NCBI GenBank assembly: GCA_963920705.1
Contig: CAWUCO010000202.1
Span: 150,001 to 214,000 of the forward strand
Length of the DNA stretch: 64,000 bases
Direction: 5' to 3'
Origin: Odiellus spinosus
Taxonomy: Eukaryota > Arthropoda > Arachnida > Opiliones > Phalangiidae
Shown piece by piece: positions 1 through 8,581 of the stretch. The notes beneath the pieces are model-generated. The model saw only the letters and a list, made by a program, of their open reading frames with translations. It had not been told where the DNA came from and searched no databases. Each line of letters starts with the position of its first letter. Position 1 is the first letter of the stretch. A program made the position numbers and the translations under genes.

Positions 1-389
1 AAAAGTTTGTAATGATCAGATTGTAGCAAAACATTAGTTTTTGCATGAAAAAGTTGAAATAAAATCCTCAAAAGTCAATCTCATAAGTTGGGAACGTTTA
101 TGATCAACTCCAGCGACTGTATTCATTGCATGGTCAGGATCCAATTTTGGAATCAATACTCTGCCCGTAACTACATCTTTGAGGAATGGTCCGAAAGAAC
201 AGAGAAAAAGGTTGATATCTAGTTCTAAAAATTTTTCAAAAAGCTCCACAATAATGGAACTCGGTTGATGGTAAATTCTTTTACGCTAAATGATGTTGAT
301 CCTAGAAAGTTTTTTCTCATTGGTTTATATTCAAGTTCAACTACTATTGTATCTTGGGGTAAACTAGATTGTTCAGCATCAATTTTCTC
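1..389 (-). pseudogene. unrecognised coding-like remnant
   Basis: Minus-strand sequence that looks protein-like but has no single open frame. One frame at 34-249 gives 71 residues beginning MELFEKFLELDINLFLC, with mixed hydrophobic and charged composition unlike random AT-rich DNA. Another frame upstream (about 250-389) also reads as plausible protein. It lies directly downstream, in transcription sense, of the repeat-bearing exon at 390-1170, so it may be the decayed or alternatively spliced 3' part of the same host gene. I do not recognise any family. A short intron could also explain the change of frame. Confidence that this was once coding is modest. Confidence 0.3.
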
Positions 390-1170
390 TCAGACAATTT
401 TCAAAATTTCAGTTTCATTTCTTTTACGCCTTAATTTTGACTGTGATTTCGTTTCCATATTTTTAAACTCTTCTGATCGTGTTAATACATTGTAACTTCG
501 AAGTGGGGCTCCAGGTTTCTTCGAAGGAGCATACGGAGTTTTGAAAACATTCCACGTAGGAGGTGGCTTAGCCAAACTCTCCGTGCTTTTTACTCGATCC
601 ATATTTTCAATGGAGGAGTCGTCCTTTGTCATTGGAAAGGAAGTACCAGGGTTGACCGGGCTACTTGTTTTATTTCCAGAATCCAGGTTTTCAATGGATT
701 TGGGGTGTTTGAGCATCGAAGGAACTGGCGTGTCCATACTCTCCGTGCTTTTTACTCGATCCATATTTTCAATGGAGGAGTCGTCCTTTGTCATTGGAAA
801 GGAAGTACCAGGGTTGACCGGGCTACTTGTTTTATTTTCAGAATCCAGATTTTCAATGGATTTGGGATGTTTGAGCATACAAGGAGGTGACTTTGTCGTA
901 CTCTCCGTGCTTTTTACTCGATCCATATTTTCAATGGAGGAGTTGTCCTTTGTCATTGGAAAGGAAGTGGCAGGGTTGACCTGGCTATTTGTTTTATTTC
1001 AGAATCCAGATTTTCAATGGATTTGGGGTTTTTTACTCGATCCATATTTTCAATGGAGGAGTCGTCCTTTTTCATCGGACTAGTTGGCTTATAAATACTA
1101 TTTTCACCAACACAGGGACCTGGTTCCTCGATAGGATCAGCGAGACTGCGTTGATTCGCAACAACACCGT
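390..1170 (-). CDS. repeat-bearing exon of an unrecognised host gene
   Basis: Minus-strand coding segment that begins right after a strong splice acceptor and stops at 390. The part from 956 to 390 is open for 188 residues; the stretch from 1170 to about 1000 is open in a related frame, and the frame is not continuous between the two, so this is either a decayed gene or a sequence error in one repeat copy. The protein is hydrophilic and Ser/Lys/Asn-rich, made largely of a 54-residue repeat with the recurring words SIENMDRVKSTES and SIENLDS-NKTSSPVNPG. A basic tail (QSKLRRKRNE) resembles a nuclear localisation signal. No enzyme domain is seen. Likely a low-complexity, disordered protein. Not recognised; it could also be part of a transposon, but nothing shows that. 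Confidence 0.45.
576..1061 (-). repeat. 162 bp in-frame tandem repeat (54 codons)
   Basis: The word ACTCTCCGTGCTTTTTACTC starts at 576, 738 and 900, giving an exact 162 bp period, and a shortened fourth copy follows up to about 1065. Copies differ by a few substitutions and the period is a multiple of three, as expected for repeats expanded within a coding exon. Confidence 0.9.
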
Positions 1171-1190
1171 CTGAAATTTAAAAAAATAAT
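1171..1190 (-). other. splice acceptor (3' splice site)
   Basis: Read on the minus strand, a T-rich tract (TTATTTTTTTAAATTTCAG) ends in AG at 1172-1171 and is followed by the open exon frame. This is a textbook invertebrate polypyrimidine tract plus AG. It implies that the coding sequence below 1171 belongs to a spliced, hence nuclear eukaryotic, gene. Confidence 0.6.
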
Positions 1191-1204
1191 AATAATTAAC
1201 AGAA

Positions 1205-1546
1205 AATAAGTCGAACTTTAAATTTCTTTCCTAATTTCTCCGTCATGAGTTTTGCTATAAAAATCCGGCCGCTTAAAACGCGAGACTGCCAAAGCAAATA
1301 TACTATAAACTTTTACAATCGGACCTACCTAAATGGAAGCTATTAAAATCTTCAAACTTTACATTCTGGCATAATTAGACAAAATAAGTCGTAATTTAAA
1401 TTTCTTTCCTAATTGTTCCGTCACGAGTTTCGCTATAAAAATCCGGCCGCTTAACACGCGAGACTGCCAAAGCAAATATACTATAACCTTTTACAGTCGG
1501 ACCTACCTAAACCTACTTGAACCTTAACATTCTGGCATAATTAGCG
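1205..1546. repeat. 178 bp direct duplication in intron
   Basis: Two head-to-tail copies: the first starts with AATAAGTCG at 1205, the second at 1383 (period 178). Both share the words AAATCCGGCCGCTTAA and GAGACTGCCAAAGCAAATAT and end with a CATTCTGGCATAATTAG segment. They differ by scattered substitutions and a short indel near the 3' end, so the duplication is not recent. The 1171-1560 stretch otherwise shows no gene. Confidence 0.85.
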
Positions 1547-1585
1547 ATCAGACACGGAACTTGGTCATACATTATGTACACATAT

Positions 1586-1621
1586 TACCTCCCCGACTGA
1601 ACTTTAGTTCAGGGGGAGGTA
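1586..1621. other. long hairpin at the left edge of the Polinton
   Basis: ACCTCCCC (1587-1594) pairs with GGGGAGGT (1613-1620), and CTGAACT (1597-1603) pairs with AGTTCAG (1606-1612). This gives about 15 paired bases with a two-base bulge and a two-base loop. It sits just where the sequence changes from intron-like to element, and is followed by a (GTCT/GT)n tract at 1633-1658. It may mark a terminal or replication structure of the element, or an older small inverted-repeat insertion. Confidence 0.6.
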
Positions 1622-1716
1622 TTACATTCATCGTGTCTGTCTGTGTGTCTGTGTGTCACTTCCGGCGTAAGCGGATATCCTGTGTAAACGGAAATCACGT
1701 GATCTTGAGAGTTAGA

Positions 1717-2112
1717 ATGAGACGAAAGGTAAAAGGTCTCTTGAAAAAGTTCAAGAATGTTAGACGTCATAAAACCCACCCCTTAAAAAAACACGTGCGA
1801 TTTTTCCGAGGTTTGATCAAAGCTAGTCAAGAAGGTGGTGGGAAATTAACCCGAATCTTAAAAAAAGCTAAAAATAATCAAATGAAAGCCATTTATAACT
1901 CGTTTTACAATTTATTACGAGGAAATATCGATTTGCCCGAGAAAGAAAGATACATGAAACAACACGGCGCATTAATTCGAAAATTAGCCAATAAACGTGT
2001 CTTAGGTAAAAACAAACGACGAATCCTTATAAAACAAGCTGGCGGGTTTCTCCCGGGTTTAATTGGAGCTTTGGTTCCGGCCTTGATTTCCACGATTTCT
2101 TCTTTCACGTAA
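1717..2112 (+). CDS. pX-like basic core protein of the Polinton
   Basis: Fossil gene of the element, looks whole. About 131 residues if started at the internal Met at 1717, which is preferred because the open stretch upstream runs through the hairpin and the GTCT tract. The N-terminal two thirds are very rich in Lys and Arg (MRRKVKGLLKKFKNVRRHK), fitting a DNA-condensing core protein. The end reads QAGGFLPGLIGALVPALIS, a Gly-Gly followed by a hydrophobic tail. This arrangement is typical of adenovirus pX and its adintovirus relatives, where Gly-Gly marks a protease site. The stop overlaps the next start (TAATG). Assignment rests on composition and the tail motif, so the family name is likely but not proven. 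Confidence 0.6.
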   Translation: MRRKVKGLLKKFKNVRRHKTHPLKKHVRFFRGLIKASQEGGGKLTRILKKAKNNQMKAIYNSFYNLLRGNIDLPEKERYMKQHGALIRKLANKRVLGKNKRRILIKQAGGFLPGLIGALVPALISTISSFT

Positions 2113-2777
2113 TGAAACGAATGATTTTAGTTCCGGAAACTATGGTCTTATCCGATCCGGAAAAGGAAACTAACCAACTCGACCGTGAAATGTCTAAAAT
2201 ATTACACGACAGAAGTTTGTCAAATGAGCAAAAACTACGTTTATATTCGGATGTTTTTCAAAGATACCTAAATATGAAAAGTCTCATCGAACCCCCCTAC
2301 GTTAACGTGAAAAATCTACCAATCACGACCCCAAGTATTCCTACACCACCAAGTATTCCCACACCCCCAGCAACGTCACAGACAATGCCTTGGCAAACAC
2401 CTACCAACATTACCAGCACTATGTTTACCCCGATGCAGCACTCCACCCCGATGACGTTATCGTCTACCCCTCAACCAGCAACACCCTTACAAGCGATATC
2501 GTCTCAAACGCCTAAACGATCAACGAAACAGTCAGTCGCAGCTTCAAAACCAGCATCATCTCTCAGTCAACTCGCTCCTTTAGCCCAAGCTCTCAGTAAT
2601 TTTATAGCGACGCAACCAAAAACTACCCCGCCGAGACAGAGGACGGCTGAAAGATTAAAGGAGAAACAACAAAGATACAAACGTGCATCTCTCAGTAAAC
2701 CGAACGAGAACGAAGAAAACCAAGAACGCATGACCTTAAGAAAAAATCCGAAAATTGGAAGACGATGGGAATCGTAG
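2112..2777 (+). CDS. Polinton-associated Pro/Thr-rich conserved protein
   Basis: Fossil gene, looks whole, 221 residues. The N-terminal 60 residues carry a conserved-looking block (MILVPETMV, then LDREMSKILHDRSLSNEQKL and YSDVFQRYLN). I recognise this pattern from proteins encoded beside capsid genes in animal Polintons, though it has no agreed function. The middle (about residues 70-150) is a low-complexity Pro/Thr/Ser linker with repeated SIPTPP and TPMQ-like words. The C-terminus is basic (about residues 175-221). It overlaps the upstream gene by one base and the downstream gene by thirteen, consistent with one transcript. A structural, scaffold or regulatory role would be speculation. Confidence 0.55.
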   Translation: MKRMILVPETMVLSDPEKETNQLDREMSKILHDRSLSNEQKLRLYSDVFQRYLNMKSLIEPPYVNVKNLPITTPSIPTPPSIPTPPATSQTMPWQTPTNITSTMFTPMQHSTPMTLSSTPQPATPLQAISSQTPKRSTKQSVAASKPASSLSQLAPLAQALSNFIATQPKTTPPRQRTAERLKEKQQRYKRASLSKPNENEENQERMTLRKNPKIGRRWES

Positions 2778-3214
2778 CGTTAAAGATAATAGGTCACCTT
2801 CTACATGGAATAGTGCTTTTAATAGCATTCCCGTTATTATTTCTTTTGACAGTTTGCGCGTTAATAGCGTTAATTCTGGTTTTGATTATTTGTTTAATAT
2901 ATTCCAAGATTAAACACCGGAATTCCGTAGAATGCGAATGTTCTTTATTTATATGTCTATATTTTCAAGATAACCCGATTCATAGGTGTTTTTATTTTAT
3001 TTTTGCTCTTTGTTATATGTTTATAGTAAATATATTTTTCATTTTAAAAAATATACTGACTTTGAGCATAGTTGAAGCATTCACAAGTCTGTTATTCGTT
3101 TTTGCTTTTGCTCTAAACGGTGCTTTCTTTTCACCTGAACATTTGTACTGTTATTTCTGTAAGAAACATGTTAAAATGGCTAAATGTGAAAAAAACTTTA
3201 ATAAAATTATTTGA
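2765..3214 (+). CDS. small membrane protein of the Polinton
   Basis: Fossil gene, looks whole, 149 residues. It starts inside the end of the preceding gene. The first 45 residues are almost entirely hydrophobic (IALILVLIICLIYSKIK at the end of that stretch), giving one long or two short membrane helices. A Cys-rich segment (ECECSLFICLY) and two further hydrophobic stretches follow at about residues 70-120, so three to four membrane passes are likely. AATAAA at 3200-3205 can serve as its polyadenylation signal. Its end overlaps the convergent protease gene by eight bases. No family is recognised. Confidence 0.5.
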   Translation: MGIVALKIIGHLLHGIVLLIAFPLLFLLTVCALIALILVLIICLIYSKIKHRNSVECECSLFICLYFQDNPIHRCFYFIFALCYMFIVNIFFILKNILTLSIVEAFTSLLFVFAFALNGAFFSPEHLYCYFCKKHVKMAKCEKNFNKII

Positions 3215-3686
3215 TACAAGAACCGTTATCGTGATTCATTAAATGCACACACATATTTAACATTATAATGATATCGTTATATGTTTTATCTTTAAAGTTA
3301 TACATTTCATTTAGTATATTTTCGAAAGAAAGGCCGTCACATAAACTGGTTAAAACAAAAATCACGTGACCTCCGCACGTGAGCGAAGAGTTTGGCTGTA
3401 ACGATGTCGGATTGTATTTCCATCTCGAAGTGTACTTTGATAAATCCAATCCGTAATAACTAGGATCTTTACCGTAAGAGCAGAAGAAATGACCGACATT
3501 TTCTCGATCCACAAAAACACACATCCAATGCAAACCACTTTCGGTGGAAGGTTCCGAATTAACTACGAAACAGTAGGGTTTAAAGGTGGGCTTCTCAGGT
3601 ATGATATCTTGCGGGAAGACGCCGATAAAAAAGGGTTCCGTTCTGATATCGCATTGTAGAAAATACGTTAGTTCTTCGGTATTCAT
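3207..3686 (-). CDS. adenain-type cysteine protease (Ad-PRO) of the Polinton
   Basis: Fossil gene, looks whole, 159 residues. Adenain-family proteases mature capsid and core proteins, cutting near Gly-Gly. The catalytic layout is visible: His53-Trp54 in GLHWMCVF, an acidic residue in the following strand segment, Gln97 in the LQPNSSLTCGG stretch and the nucleophile Cys104 in TCGGHVIF. The order His, acidic, Gln, Cys and the spacing match adenovirus protease and its Polinton homologues, although the protein is shorter than the adenovirus enzyme (about 200 residues). It overlaps the end of the integrase gene by four bases (ATGA-type junction), indicating coupled expression. The likely substrates include the pX-like and Gly-rich minor proteins of the same element. 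Confidence 0.85.
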   Translation of the reverse strand: MNTEELTYFLQCDIRTEPFFIGVFPQDIIPEKPTFKPYCFVVNSEPSTESGLHWMCVFVDRENVGHFFCSYGKDPSYYGLDLSKYTSRWKYNPTSLQPNSSLTCGGHVIFVLTSLCDGLSFENILNEMYNFKDKTYNDIIIMLNMCVHLMNHDNGSCIK

Positions 3687-4606
3687 ACTTTTTGGACTTC
3701 AGGGTCATAGAAGGAACCTCTTATAACTTCACCATCTTCATCCTCAATGATGTAAGCAGGTGGATCGCGTAAGAGGACTTTTCGTATAATGAAAGTTTCG
3801 TCTGTCCAGTAGCCCGTATATCCTTTACCAAAAACGCCTTTATCCGCCGAAATTCGAACTCGATCTCCTTGACGCAATTTGGGTTTTATAACTTTCTTCT
3901 TTTTCAGGTATAATCGTTTCCATACTAAATGTTCGTTATTAATATTCACGTCTCTCGGCGCTATTCCAATTGTCGAATGTTTCGCCTTATTGTACCCCTC
4001 CACCAGTTTTTGTAAATGTTTCGCGTAGTTAAAATCGTTATTTTTCGTCATGAATCTAAACATTCGATTTTTTAAAGTTCTATTCCACCGTTCCACCATA
4101 ATACATTTTAAATTACCGTAACTAGGATACCATTGAATACCTTTCCTTTTTAAAAACGCTTGTACTGATTTATTAATAAACTCACTGCCTTCGTCCGTAT
4201 TAAATCGCGACGGCGTCCGTTCTTTAAAAATGAATTCGAGCGCTTTAATTACTTCCTGACCAGTTTTGGTTTTTAAAGGCTTTGCCCAAGCGTATCTCGA
4301 TAACAAATCAATTTCCGTTAAAACGTATCGATATTTATTATTATATTTAACTAATTGAGGTAAATCAATTAAATCTCCCTGAAAAACTTCATCCATACTA
4401 GTTACGTAGATTTGGTTTCTAGGGAATGTTTTACGTCTGTTTCTATGTTTCGTATAGGCTGGTTGCTTCTTTAACCATTCTTGTATCTCTTGTTTCGACA
4501 CATTCGGAAAGGCATCTTGTAATTTTTTCAACGAACCTAAACTAGCCGCGTGTTGAGGATCGTAGTACACTCGGCTTAATTTTTGAGCTACTCGTTTAAC
4601 AACCAT
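3683..4606 (-). CDS. DDE integrase of the Polinton (rve fold)
   Basis: Fossil gene, looks whole, 307 residues. Integrases of this family join the element's DNA ends to the host genome. The catalytic triad can be placed at Asp78 (FQGDLIDL), Asp138 (FNTDEGSEF) and Glu172 (MVERWNRT). The GNLKCIMVERWNRTLKNRMF stretch is characteristic of Polinton and retroelement integrases. The C-terminal 60 residues (GDRVRIS to the FYDPEVQKV end) form a small beta domain, as in other Polinton integrases, where an SH3-like or chromo-like fold contacts DNA. The N-terminal 60 residues are basic and lack an obvious zinc finger. It lies upstream of, and overlaps, the protease gene on the same strand. Confidence 0.9.
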   Translation of the reverse strand: MVVKRVAQKLSRVYYDPQHAASLGSLKKLQDAFPNVSKQEIQEWLKKQPAYTKHRNRRKTFPRNQIYVTSMDEVFQGDLIDLPQLVKYNNKYRYVLTEIDLLSRYAWAKPLKTKTGQEVIKALEFIFKERTPSRFNTDEGSEFINKSVQAFLKRKGIQWYPSYGNLKCIMVERWNRTLKNRMFRFMTKNNDFNYAKHLQKLVEGYNKAKHSTIGIAPRDVNINNEHLVWKRLYLKKKKVIKPKLRQGDRVRISADKGVFGKGYTGYWTDETFIIRKVLLRDPPAYIIEDEDGEVIRGSFYDPEVQKV

Positions 4607-4647
4607 CGTAATAATAACAATTTTTTAAAAAAACAGTTTGTTTTTAT

Positions 4648-5341
4648 TTAAATATCATACATAATTTCATATTTCAAGTCGGTCGTATCTTTGGTTATTT
4701 CTACGAACAAATGTTCCAGAGTTTCCTCGGATTCAACGTGTTTGGTTTGAAATTTGTTTATAATAGAATTCATTTTTAACATTTGAACAGCTTCCACGAT
4801 GTTTTTTTCCATTATTTCGTCAAAATCCACGGCGTTGTGCGTTGGGCAATTAAAAACATGCGTTAAAACAACCCAAGGTGATGTTATAAATATTCTCAAT
4901 CACTTCTTGTAGAATAAGGTTTTTGAAGAGTTTTTTAGTCGTTATTTTAGCTAGCAAGACTTCATCCAAATTAGCTTTTAGCTGTTTCAATCTTTTCCAA
5001 GTCGTTTTCTTGAAGGAGAATCCATTCGAAGTCGAGAACCAAGTCTTGTAGGAACGAGAATATTTTGACGTATCTCGATTATGTTGTTGAATTTCGATAA
5101 ACTTGATACCATTGGGTGATACGTTTCCTTCAATTTGGAATTTATCCGGTAACCAGCATTGAAAACGATGTATCGTATCTTCGAAAAAGGCTTCGATGTC
5201 TTCTTCCCATAACCAGATGCTATCCCAAACGCTTTGATTAAGCGTTACGCTAGTCTTTGTGTCGTTTCGGCGAATAAAAATACCCGACTCGTTTATCCCG
5301 ATAGTTTGTTTTTCGGAGAGGCAATTTTCGTGTTCTTGCAT
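4648..5341 (-). CDS. unrecognised Polinton coding segment
   Basis: Fossil segment between the integrase and major capsid genes. It carries two partly overlapping minus-strand reading frames of 163 and 83 residues; whether these are two genes or one broken gene cannot be told from this copy. The longer frame starts MQEHENCLSEKQTIG and contains a Trp-rich stretch (WDSIWLWEED) and a Lys-rich region. A TTTTTATTT tract just below 4650 gives AATAAA on the minus strand, a plausible polyadenylation signal. No domain is recognised; position and strand suggest an element gene. Confidence 0.4.
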
Positions 5342-5529
5342 GGTGAACGGTTAAGATTATATTGATTCGTGTTTGTCGCTTCTTCTTTCTTATATTTCGT
5401 TTAAAGATTTTTTCAAGACGTCAAAGTTCCACCGAGACGAAACAAAGGATACCGTTCTAATATTATCGCGCAGTTATAACCAAATTCAAATCTTTACGGT
5501 AAACGAGGTAAATATATTTATCCATCCTC

Positions 5530-6869
5530 TTACTCTAACTTGTAAAGAATGTTTCGATCTTTCGTGATTAATATTTGTTTCTCAAATTCGGCTTGGATTA
5601 TACACGTCACGGAGAAGGTTAATGGTGTTTTATATTTAATAGTTAATCGTACACTGCCATTTTGCGCTATAGAATTATGCTCTGAACCGGCTTGTTCTTC
5701 CGGAGTTAAATCTATCACGAAGAAAGTGTTACCCTTGGCATAGTCCTCGTAGGTGATATCATTTCCTCTATTTTTTCCATAAGTATCGGTTGATGTAAAT
5801 AAACTCATATATTCGCGAGTCCATTGTTTGTTATCGAACTTTGGTTGAAAGGCCTGATCGGGGTAATTTTTATTACCCACCGATAAGTATAATTGTGAAA
5901 TCCCTAAATTCTTAAAATCAAAGGGGTTTTCGTTTAAACCACCGTTGAAACCGGTTGTTCTCACGAAGGCTATTGTTACTCTATTCGGAACTCGACCAAG
6001 GAATAAATTTTCTTTTACCGTGTCGCTATTTCCGCTTTCAATATTAAAGTACTTAACTAACGTTTGATTAATGGGATAAATGCAGTTTGATTTTTCCAAA
6101 ACCATGGCGTGAGCTAACATAACATCGGGATTGATTTTAATTTTTCGAACATAGAGGGACGCGTCTGTGATAATAAATTTATAATTAATAACGGCCGGAG
6201 CCGCGCCTTGCGCTGGCGCTGTTGGTATAGATACAACCGGAAAACTATTCGAGGAGCGGATAAATTTATATTTAACATCAACGATATTTATCAAAAATTT
6301 ATTCAGTTTACAAACATCAAAGGGGGGACACCGATCATTACGATTGTTCGTGATGAATCGGTTCTGTTTTTTCTACTCTTCATACCCGTATTATCAGCGT
6401 GAAATATGTCATCACCTGTCAAGAACTTATCTTTGTAATACATTTGTAAACGCAATTGGGTTTTTTTCGCGTCTTCTCCGAAACTTAAATGAGCCGTTGT
6501 ATAAGCCGAGTAAGGAAAGACAGTGTTCAATGATTGGACGGGTGTATCATTAAACGAGACTTCCCCTTGAGAAAACAGAGCCCATTGCGTTAGGTTAACG
6601 GGACCTACTCTGGGGGTTGCCGTTGTAATATCCTCCCAACCACCGTTGGCATTTTGCTGTACCATTTTAGCTTCAATTTTAAATTTGGTTTTTGTTAAAT
6701 CAGTGTAATTTCCATCGTTACCAGGTATAAAAAATTCAAGCGGTCCACCATCAGTGATCGTATTAATGGTTTTAAACTCAACATCGTTACTTCCTACGAT
6801 ATTGAAATTGCTAAGGGGTTCAGAGAACAAATCTAATTGGGACATCATTCCTTCCATCGTGAACAACAA
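5530..6869 (-). pseudogene. major capsid protein of the Polinton (double jelly-roll)
   Basis: Fossil gene covering about 1.3 kb. The N-terminal part (MMSQLDLFSEPLSNFNIVGS, later GPLEFFIPGNDGNYTDLTKT) and the C-terminal part (TFFVIDLTPEE, GSVRLTIKYKTPL) match what I know of the widespread animal major-capsid-like proteins of Polintons/adintoviruses, which fold as double jelly-rolls and build the icosahedral shell as trimers. The total length, about 440-450 residues, fits that family. In this copy it is not one continuous frame and looks broken about once, so it is a fossil. It lies downstream of the Gly-rich minor protein and penton genes on the same strand. Confidence 0.8.
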
Positions 6870-6900
6870 ATGGAAGGTTAATCAGTTAACACTCTTCTTT

Positions 6901-7272
6901 TTAATGTAAAAAATCTGTTTTTCTTCTTTTAATCTTTTTTTTTCGAGTTACTCTCTTGCGTTTACCGCTACCATATTGGGCTACTTTATTACCCGCTTGA
7001 TGTAATAAATTAGATCCTGCGAGTTTCAGGTTTCTCTTGAAAGAACTTTTGGGGTCCTGACCCGCTTGTATATCACCGAACATAAGAGTTCCAATACCCA
7101 ACGCTTCTTTTCCCATCGCTTTAACAGCCGGTTTAAAAATTGGTGTAATGAAACGAACTAGACTTTTAAATATCGAACCTATTCCGTGACCGCGTTGGAA
7201 GACGGCACCTTGAAAGCCTCCACCGGCTTGACGTACATAGTACGAATAATACGGATTTTTTACCCCTGACAT
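6901..7272 (-). CDS. Gly/Lys-rich minor capsid or core protein of the Polinton
   Basis: Fossil gene, looks whole, 123 residues. The N-terminus reads YYSYYVRQAGGGFQGAVFQRG, a Gly-rich segment including a QAGGGF word that could be cut by the adenain-type protease. It is followed by an amphipathic stretch (IFKSLVRFITPIFKPAVKAMGKEALGIG) and a strongly basic C-terminus (GKRKRVTRKKKIKRRK). Similar proteins sit between capsid and penton genes in many animal Polintons and are compared with adenovirus pVI or other internal capsid proteins. The start codon overlaps the end of the penton-like gene, so the two are probably expressed together. The exact family label is an inference. Confidence 0.6.
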   Translation of the reverse strand: MSGVKNPYYSYYVRQAGGGFQGAVFQRGHGIGSIFKSLVRFITPIFKPAVKAMGKEALGIGTLMFGDIQAGQDPKSSFKRNLKLAGSNLLHQAGNKVAQYGSGKRKRVTRKKKIKRRKTDFLH

Positions 7273-8531
7273 TATCTTTTTTTTCGAAAATGTAAAATAA
7301 CAACGATTTTTCCCAGATTTAAAGGTATTTTCGCTTTGGAATCGGTAGTGATGTTAATATCAATCACGTTAAAATTAGAGACACGTAGAGGGTAGTAATT
7401 TATCGGATTACAAATTATGTTATGAGGTATATCTTTATTATTTTCTGGTCGACTAATTATTGGAATTAAGCCACCCCAAGCGTCACCTATCAGCTGTGGA
7501 TAGATGAGGTTAGTATGAATAACTAACCCCATGATGCCTCTATTTATATTTGCCACGAATTGACTATCGGTATTATTAACCAGATACGTATCAAGGAGAT
7601 TATCGTCGAAACCTAACATCTTTCCTAACCCGGGGTTATCTTTACTAAATTTAACGGCAAAAATGTCCAAGTATTCTCTTTGCTCGGTTGTTAATTCATT
7701 ATCCGGGACGTGCTTGAATCCTATACCGCATTTAAGTTTCACCGTTCCGTTTTTATTATGTTTAAACTTAAAATAAGGACGCATTCTATTCGGTAAACAA
7801 TAAATCATTTCCTCTAAAACTACTATATTTTCATACGAACCCCGCTTTAAAGAATACGTTTCAGTTTTAACTATTATCATATCTTTCTTTTGATCTATAT
7901 TAAGGGATGCATCATCCGTTTTCGCTTTATATCTAACCTCGATAGGTAGAACATTTCTTAGATCTATATCTTTAACACTGAAATCAATAAATGCAAATGC
8001 GTGGGTATATTTACCACTCAACCAAACATTAGTCTTATCAGGGGGTATACCTAAAATCTTGGTATACACTGGCGGGAATTTAACAGATATATCAGAGTCA
8101 TTCAATCCAACATTAAAGTATTTACTACCACCAAATGTACTCGCTATAAAAAACTTAATTTTATCAACCAAACCATGTTGCTTTGTATACATGTTTAGAA
8201 GCTCTAACAAGGTATCGTACATAAACATAATATTATATTTATCTCCTTCAATCAAACCTCCTTCCTTCATCTCAAATAAAAAGGTTTTATACTCGTAATA
8301 CAAATCAACGTATCTAACAGTAAACTCATTATACCGATCCGTAATATTATCCCATTTGGATGGCATAGTTACTTCCGACACCCCAGCTTCCCATTTACCA
8401 TCTTCTAAATTTAACGTCGTTGCTAACTGTGTTTTAAAACTAGTTTTAGTATTATCAGGATAAATATGCATAGAAGCGTTACAAGGTAACGTGATAAAAA
8501 AATTATCCTCGCTCGGTGATAACATGGACAT
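7272..8531 (-). CDS. penton-like minor capsid protein of the Polinton
   Basis: Fossil gene, looks whole, 419 residues. The N-terminal pattern FFITLPCNASMHIYPDNTKTSF followed by LNLEDGKWEAGVSEVTMPSKWDN is the hallmark of Polinton penton-like proteins, which form a single jelly-roll pentamer at the capsid vertices. The C-terminus (VSNFNVIDINITTDSKAKIPLNLGKIVVILHFRKKR) also fits the family. The first Met at 8531 is used here; a second in-frame Met lies two codons downstream. A TATA box about 40 bases upstream suggests this is the first gene of a minus-strand block running through minor protein, major capsid and beyond. Confidence 0.8.
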   Translation of the reverse strand: MSMLSPSEDNFFITLPCNASMHIYPDNTKTSFKTQLATTLNLEDGKWEAGVSEVTMPSKWDNITDRYNEFTVRYVDLYYEYKTFLFEMKEGGLIEGDKYNIMFMYDTLLELLNMYTKQHGLVDKIKFFIASTFGGSKYFNVGLNDSDISVKFPPVYTKILGIPPDKTNVWLSGKYTHAFAFIDFSVKDIDLRNVLPIEVRYKAKTDDASLNIDQKKDMIIVKTETYSLKRGSYENIVVLEEMIYCLPNRMRPYFKFKHNKNGTVKLKCGIGFKHVPDNELTTEQREYLDIFAVKFSKDNPGLGKMLGFDDNLLDTYLVNNTDSQFVANINRGIMGLVIHTNLIYPQLIGDAWGGLIPIISRPENNKDIPHNIICNPINYYPLRVSNFNVIDINITTDSKAKIPLNLGKIVVILHFRKKR

Positions 8532-8568
8532 GATGCAGCATCGAATGGCTTACAATGGTAAGAGAGTC

Positions 8569-8581
8569 TTTATATATATAC
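8569..8581 (-). promoter_or_regulatory. TATA box upstream of the penton-like gene
   Basis: On the minus strand the sequence reads TATATATATAAAG and ends about 38 bases before the ATG at 8531. This would place transcription initiation close to the start codon with a very short leader. A second TATATA-type word lies at about 8723-8730. The rest of 8532-8793 is AT-rich, includes an ATAATAATAATA microsatellite near 8698, and shows no gene. Confidence 0.55.

Noticed and set aside
541-1174. Plus-strand frames across the 162 bp repeat
   Set aside because: They are the antisense of the repeat exon. The splice acceptor, hydrophilic composition and basic tail support the minus strand.
5373-5567. Plus-strand frame of 64 codons between element genes
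   Set aside because: It overlaps the end of the capsid gene on the other strand and has no recognisable features; likely chance.
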